Source: Bacteroides_F sp964482605
GTDB lineage: Bacteria; Bacillota; Clostridia; Lachnospirales; Lachnospiraceae
Assembly: GCA_964482605.1 (NCBI GenBank)
Contig: CAYZYS010000048.1
Span: 1-15,387 of the forward strand
Length of the DNA: 15,387 nucleotides
Direction of reading: 5' to 3'
The notes under the pieces were generated by a model. The model ran no database searches and was not told the origin of the DNA. It was given only the letters and a program-made list of their open reading frames with translations. Below are positions 12,764-15,387 of the stretch, in pieces. A program made the position numbers and the translations under genes. Every line of letters starts with the position of its first letter. Position 1 is the first letter of the stretch.

Positions 12764-14851
12764 ATGAGAAGCTTTACACTTGAACTGGCCGGCAGAACCC
12801 TCAGGGTTGACACCGGAAGGGTGTGTGCACAGGCCAATGGTGCTGCGCTCATGCAGTATGGCGACACGGTTGTGCTGTCAACTGCAACTGCATCAAAGGA
12901 GCCGAGGGAGGGGATTGATTTCTTCCCGCTGAGCGTTGAATTTGAGGAGAAAATGTATGCGGTAGGCAAGATTCCCGGCGGCTTTAACAAGCGCGAGGGC
13001 AAGGCAAGCGAGAATGCAATCCTTACCTCACGCGTGATTGACAGGCCGATGCGTCCGTTGTTTCCAAAGGATTACCGCAATGATGTCACACTGAACAACA
13101 TGGTTATGTCTGTTGACCCTGAGTGCCGTCCTGAGCTGGTTGCCATGATTGGTGCATCGATAGCCACATGCATATCCGACATCCCATTTGACGGGCCATG
13201 TGCAATGACACAGGTTGGGCTTGTCGGAGGTGAGTTTGTCATCAACCCTTCACAGACACAGTGGAAGGAGGGAGACCTTCAGCTTACCGTTGCATCGACA
13301 AAGCAGAAGGTAATCATGATTGAGGCAGGTGCCAAGGAGATTCCGGAGGCAAAGATGCTTGAGGCAATCTACATGGCACATGACGTGAACCAGACAATCA
13401 TTGAGTTCATTGAGAAAATTGTCGCAGAGGTTGGAAAGCCAAAGCATACATATGAAAGCTGTGCGATTCCTGCTGAGATGTTCGAGGCAATGAAGCAGGT
13501 TGTGTCCCCTGCCGAGATGGAGGAGGCAGTATTTTCCGATGATAAGCAGACAAGGGATAAGAACATTGATGCCGTGACCGAGAAGATGAAGGAGGCATTT
13601 GCAGACAATGAGGAGTACCTTGCGGTTCTTGGCGAGGCTGTTTACCAGTACCAGAAGAAGACCGTCCGCAAGATGATTCTGAAGGACCACAAGAGACCTG
13701 ACGGACGTGCAATTGACCAGATTCGCCCATTGTCCGCAGAGGTTGACCTTATTCCAAGGGTACATGGCTCCGCAATGTTTACAAGGGGTCAGACACAGAT
13801 ATGTGACATCGTTACACTTGCGCCTTTGTCAGAGGCACAGAAGGTTGACGGGCTTGATGACAATGTAACTGAGAAGCGTTACATTCACCAGTATAATTTC
13901 CCGTCCTATTCAGTTGGCGAGACAAAGCCTTCAAGGGGACCTGGACGCCGTGAGATTGGACATGGTGCATTGGCTGAGCGTGCGCTTCTTCCTGTGCTCC
14001 CAACGGAGGAGGAATTTCCGTATGCCATCCGTGCAGTCTCAGAGACATTTGAGTCAAATGGTTCAACATCCATGGCTTCAACCTGTGCATCCTGTATGTC
14101 ACTTATGGCTGCGGGTGTGCCAATCAAGAGGATGGTTGCAGGTATTTCCTGCGGTCTTGTGACAGGTGACACGGATGATGATTACATTGTGCTTACCGAC
14201 ATCCAGGGACTTGAGGATTTCTTTGGCGACATGGACTTTAAGGTGACGGGTACGACAGAGGGTATCACGGCAATCCAGATGGACATTAAGATTCACGGTC
14301 TTACAAGGCCTATCGTTGAGGAGGCAATCAGGAGGACGAGGGAAGCAAGGCTTTTCATCATGGATACCTGCATGAAGCCTGCAATTGACAAGCCTAGGGA
14401 AACTGTCGGTGAGTATGCCCCTAAGATTATCCAGACCAAGATTGACCCTGCCAAGATTGGCGATGTTGTAGGCCAGCGCGGAAAGACAATCAATGCAATC
14501 ATTGAGGAGACCGGAGTTAAGATTGACATCAATGATGATGGCTTTGTTTCAATCTGCGGTGTTGAAAATGAGGGTATGCAGAAGGCGCTCAAGTACATTG
14601 AGACAATAGTGACTGATTTCGAGGCAGGACAGGTATTTACAGGCAAGGTTGTAAGCATCAAGGAATTCGGTGCATTCATTGAGTTTGCACCTGGCAAGGA
14701 GGGCATGGTACACATATCCAAGATTGCCAAGGAGAGAATCAACCGTGTCGAGGATGTGCTGACGCTTGGTGACACGGTTCGCTGCGTATGCACAGGTAAG
14801 GACAAGCTTGGCAGGATAGGGTTCAGCATTAAGGACTGCCCTGCTGAATAA
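12764..14851 (+). CDS. pnp: polyribonucleotide nucleotidyltransferase (PNPase)
   Basis: A 695-residue PNPase. The first RNase PH-like domain runs from LELAGRTLRVDTGRVCAQANGA to about residue 225, with GDTVVLSTATASKEPREGIDFFPLSVEFEEKMYA split across its strands. A helical linker follows, then the second RNase PH core with YNFPSYSVGE, the phosphate-site block SNGSTSMAST, GLVTGDTDDDYIVLTDIQG and GDMDFKVTGTTEGITAIQMD (metal-binding aspartates). The KH domain has GQRGK at 570-574. The S1 domain (about 620-690) starts FTGKVVSIKEFGAFIEF. The enzyme degrades RNA 3'-5' phosphorolytically and can add tails. ATG at 12764 has GGAGAAAA about 7 nt upstream; the open frame upstream to 12680 lacks family similarity. 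Only 29 nt separate it from the HIT gene, with no terminator. Confidence 0.97.
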   Translation: MRSFTLELAGRTLRVDTGRVCAQANGAALMQYGDTVVLSTATASKEPREGIDFFPLSVEFEEKMYAVGKIPGGFNKREGKASENAILTSRVIDRPMRPLFPKDYRNDVTLNNMVMSVDPECRPELVAMIGASIATCISDIPFDGPCAMTQVGLVGGEFVINPSQTQWKEGDLQLTVASTKQKVIMIEAGAKEIPEAKMLEAIYMAHDVNQTIIEFIEKIVAEVGKPKHTYESCAIPAEMFEAMKQVVSPAEMEEAVFSDDKQTRDKNIDAVTEKMKEAFADNEEYLAVLGEAVYQYQKKTVRKMILKDHKRPDGRAIDQIRPLSAEVDLIPRVHGSAMFTRGQTQICDIVTLAPLSEAQKVDGLDDNVTEKRYIHQYNFPSYSVGETKPSRGPGRREIGHGALAERALLPVLPTEEEFPYAIRAVSETFESNGSTSMASTCASCMSLMAAGVPIKRMVAGISCGLVTGDTDDDYIVLTDIQGLEDFFGDMDFKVTGTTEGITAIQMDIKIHGLTRPIVEEAIRRTREARLFIMDTCMKPAIDKPRETVGEYAPKIIQTKIDPAKIGDVVGQRGKTINAIIEETGVKIDINDDGFVSICGVENEGMQKALKYIETIVTDFEAGQVFTGKVVSIKEFGAFIEFAPGKEGMVHISKIAKERINRVEDVLTLGDTVRCVCTGKDKLGRIGFSIKDCPAE

Positions 14852-14880
14852 TGTGAAAAACCATATAAAGGAGTGTAGAT

Positions 14881-15303
14881 ATGTTTGATGAGAATTGCGC
14901 TTATTGCGCTGAAGGAGAGCTTGTTGCCAAGTTTGGCATCAAGATTTGTGAGCTTGAGACCTCAAAGGTATATCTTTTCAAGGAGCAGAGCCATCCGGGC
15001 CGCTGCATAGTTGCACATAAGAAGCATGTTGGAGACATGAACGAGCTCACGGCAGAGGAGAGGGCTGCTTACTTTGAGGATGTGGCAAGGGTTGCAAGGG
15101 CAATCATGGCTGCATTCCATCCGGACAAGGTTAATTATGGTGCATACGGTGATACAGGACACCACCTGCATTTCCACCTTACGCCTAAGTACAAGGATGA
15201 GTTTGAGTGGGGCGGCGTGTTCCTCATGAACCCGGACAGAAAGTACCTTGAGGAAGCAGAATACGCAGATATGATTGAGAAAATCAAGGCTAACTTAAAG
15301 TAA
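14881..15303 (+). CDS. HIT family protein (histidine triad nucleotide-binding/hydrolase)
   Basis: A 140-residue HIT-domain protein. The histidine triad is GHHLHFHLTP with H95, H97 and H99; H99 would be the nucleophilic-step residue of the family's nucleotidyl-transfer chemistry. The upstream HIT-fold blocks are SKVYLFKEQSHPGRCIVAHKKHV and the helix EERAAYFEDVARVARAI. An N-terminal CxxC (C6, C9) may bind a metal, as in a subset of HIT proteins. Substrate is unknown; relatives act on AMP-linked or dinucleoside polyphosphate compounds. ATG at 14881 has AAAGGAG 8 nt upstream. It lies 29 nt after pnp on the same strand and is probably co-transcribed with it. The C-terminal segment EFEWGGVFLMNPDRKYL is distinctive for the subgroup. 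Confidence 0.9.
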   Translation: MFDENCAYCAEGELVAKFGIKICELETSKVYLFKEQSHPGRCIVAHKKHVGDMNELTAEERAAYFEDVARVARAIMAAFHPDKVNYGAYGDTGHHLHFHLTPKYKDEFEWGGVFLMNPDRKYLEEAEYADMIEKIKANLK

Positions 15304-15323
15304 TACAGAAAGGATTTTTACAT

Positions 15324-15387
15324 ATGTCAGGACATTCAAAATTTGCCAACATCGCCCATAAGAAGGCTGCCAATGATGCCGCAAAGG
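15324..15387 (+). CDS. YebC/PmpR (TACO1) family protein, N-terminal fragment cut by window end
   Basis: Only 21 codons are visible, reading MSGHSKFANIAHKKAANDAA then K. The MSGHSKxANIxHKKxxxDAxK start is characteristic of the YebC/PmpR family, described as transcriptional regulators and, more recently, as translation factors that relieve ribosome stalling, related to mitochondrial TACO1. ATG at 15324 has AGAAAGGA (15307-15314) 9 nt upstream. The 20-nt gap after the HIT gene suggests co-transcription. The rest of the gene lies outside the window, so completeness cannot be judged. Confidence 0.85.
   Translation, partial: MSGHSKFANIAHKKAANDAAK

Overview
The window looks like a chromosomal housekeeping segment from a low-to-mid GC Firmicute, most likely a Clostridia member near Lachnospiraceae. 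The pointers are gene order (rimP-nusA-rnpM-ylxQ-infB-rbfA-nrnA-truB-ribF-rpsO-pnp), SD-type ribosome binding sites, consensus sigma-A promoters, remA (DUF370) beside rpoZ, and an IF-2 with a long Gly/Asn/Arg-rich N-terminal linker. Apart from the tmRNA at the left edge, every gene is on the + strand. I see no mobile element, CRISPR array, integrase or phage gene.

Layout. Positions 1-151 hold the 5' half of tmRNA (ssrA) on the minus strand; its promoter stands back-to-back with the promoter of tmcAL (295-1506). Then come remA (1593-1844) and rpoZ (1878-2144) with no gmk between them, a tRNA-Glu(CTC) with its own promoter and terminator (2297-2368), and a DUF368/PopT-type membrane protein (2534-3439). 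A new promoter at 3473-3501 opens the rimP-nusA operon. It runs without an obvious terminator through rimP, nusA, rnpM, ylxQ, infB, rbfA, nrnA, truB and ribF to 12161. rpsO (12299-12565) has its own promoter, a structured leader that could serve S15 autoregulation, and an intrinsic terminator. It is followed by pnp, a HIT-family protein and the first 21 codons of a YebC/PmpR-family gene cut by the window edge.

How the genes work together. The main operon joins ribosome maturation (RimP, RbfA), transcription elongation and antitermination (NusA), RNase P modulation (RnpM), initiation (IF-2), tRNA modification (TruB) and RNA turnover (NrnA, PNPase). RibF makes flavin cofactors. tmcAL (tRNA-Met acetylation) and tmRNA (ribosome rescue) fit the same translation theme.

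Assembly caveat. infB contains two runs of exactly 100 N (6374-6473 and 6514-6613) inside its repeat array. These are placeholders. Frame analysis shows the 40 bases between them are read in the wrong frame at the nominal spacing, so the true length of IF-2 and its repeat number are unknown.

The most interesting items are the IF-2 QGGFNGGNRDNR repeat array and its broken assembly, the acidic Tyr/Gly tail on the neighbouring NusA, the absence of gmk between remA and rpoZ, the structured rpsO and rimP leaders, and a 14-nt block shared by two promoters. I do not see convincing evidence of a wholly new multi-gene system; this is mostly a conserved core region.
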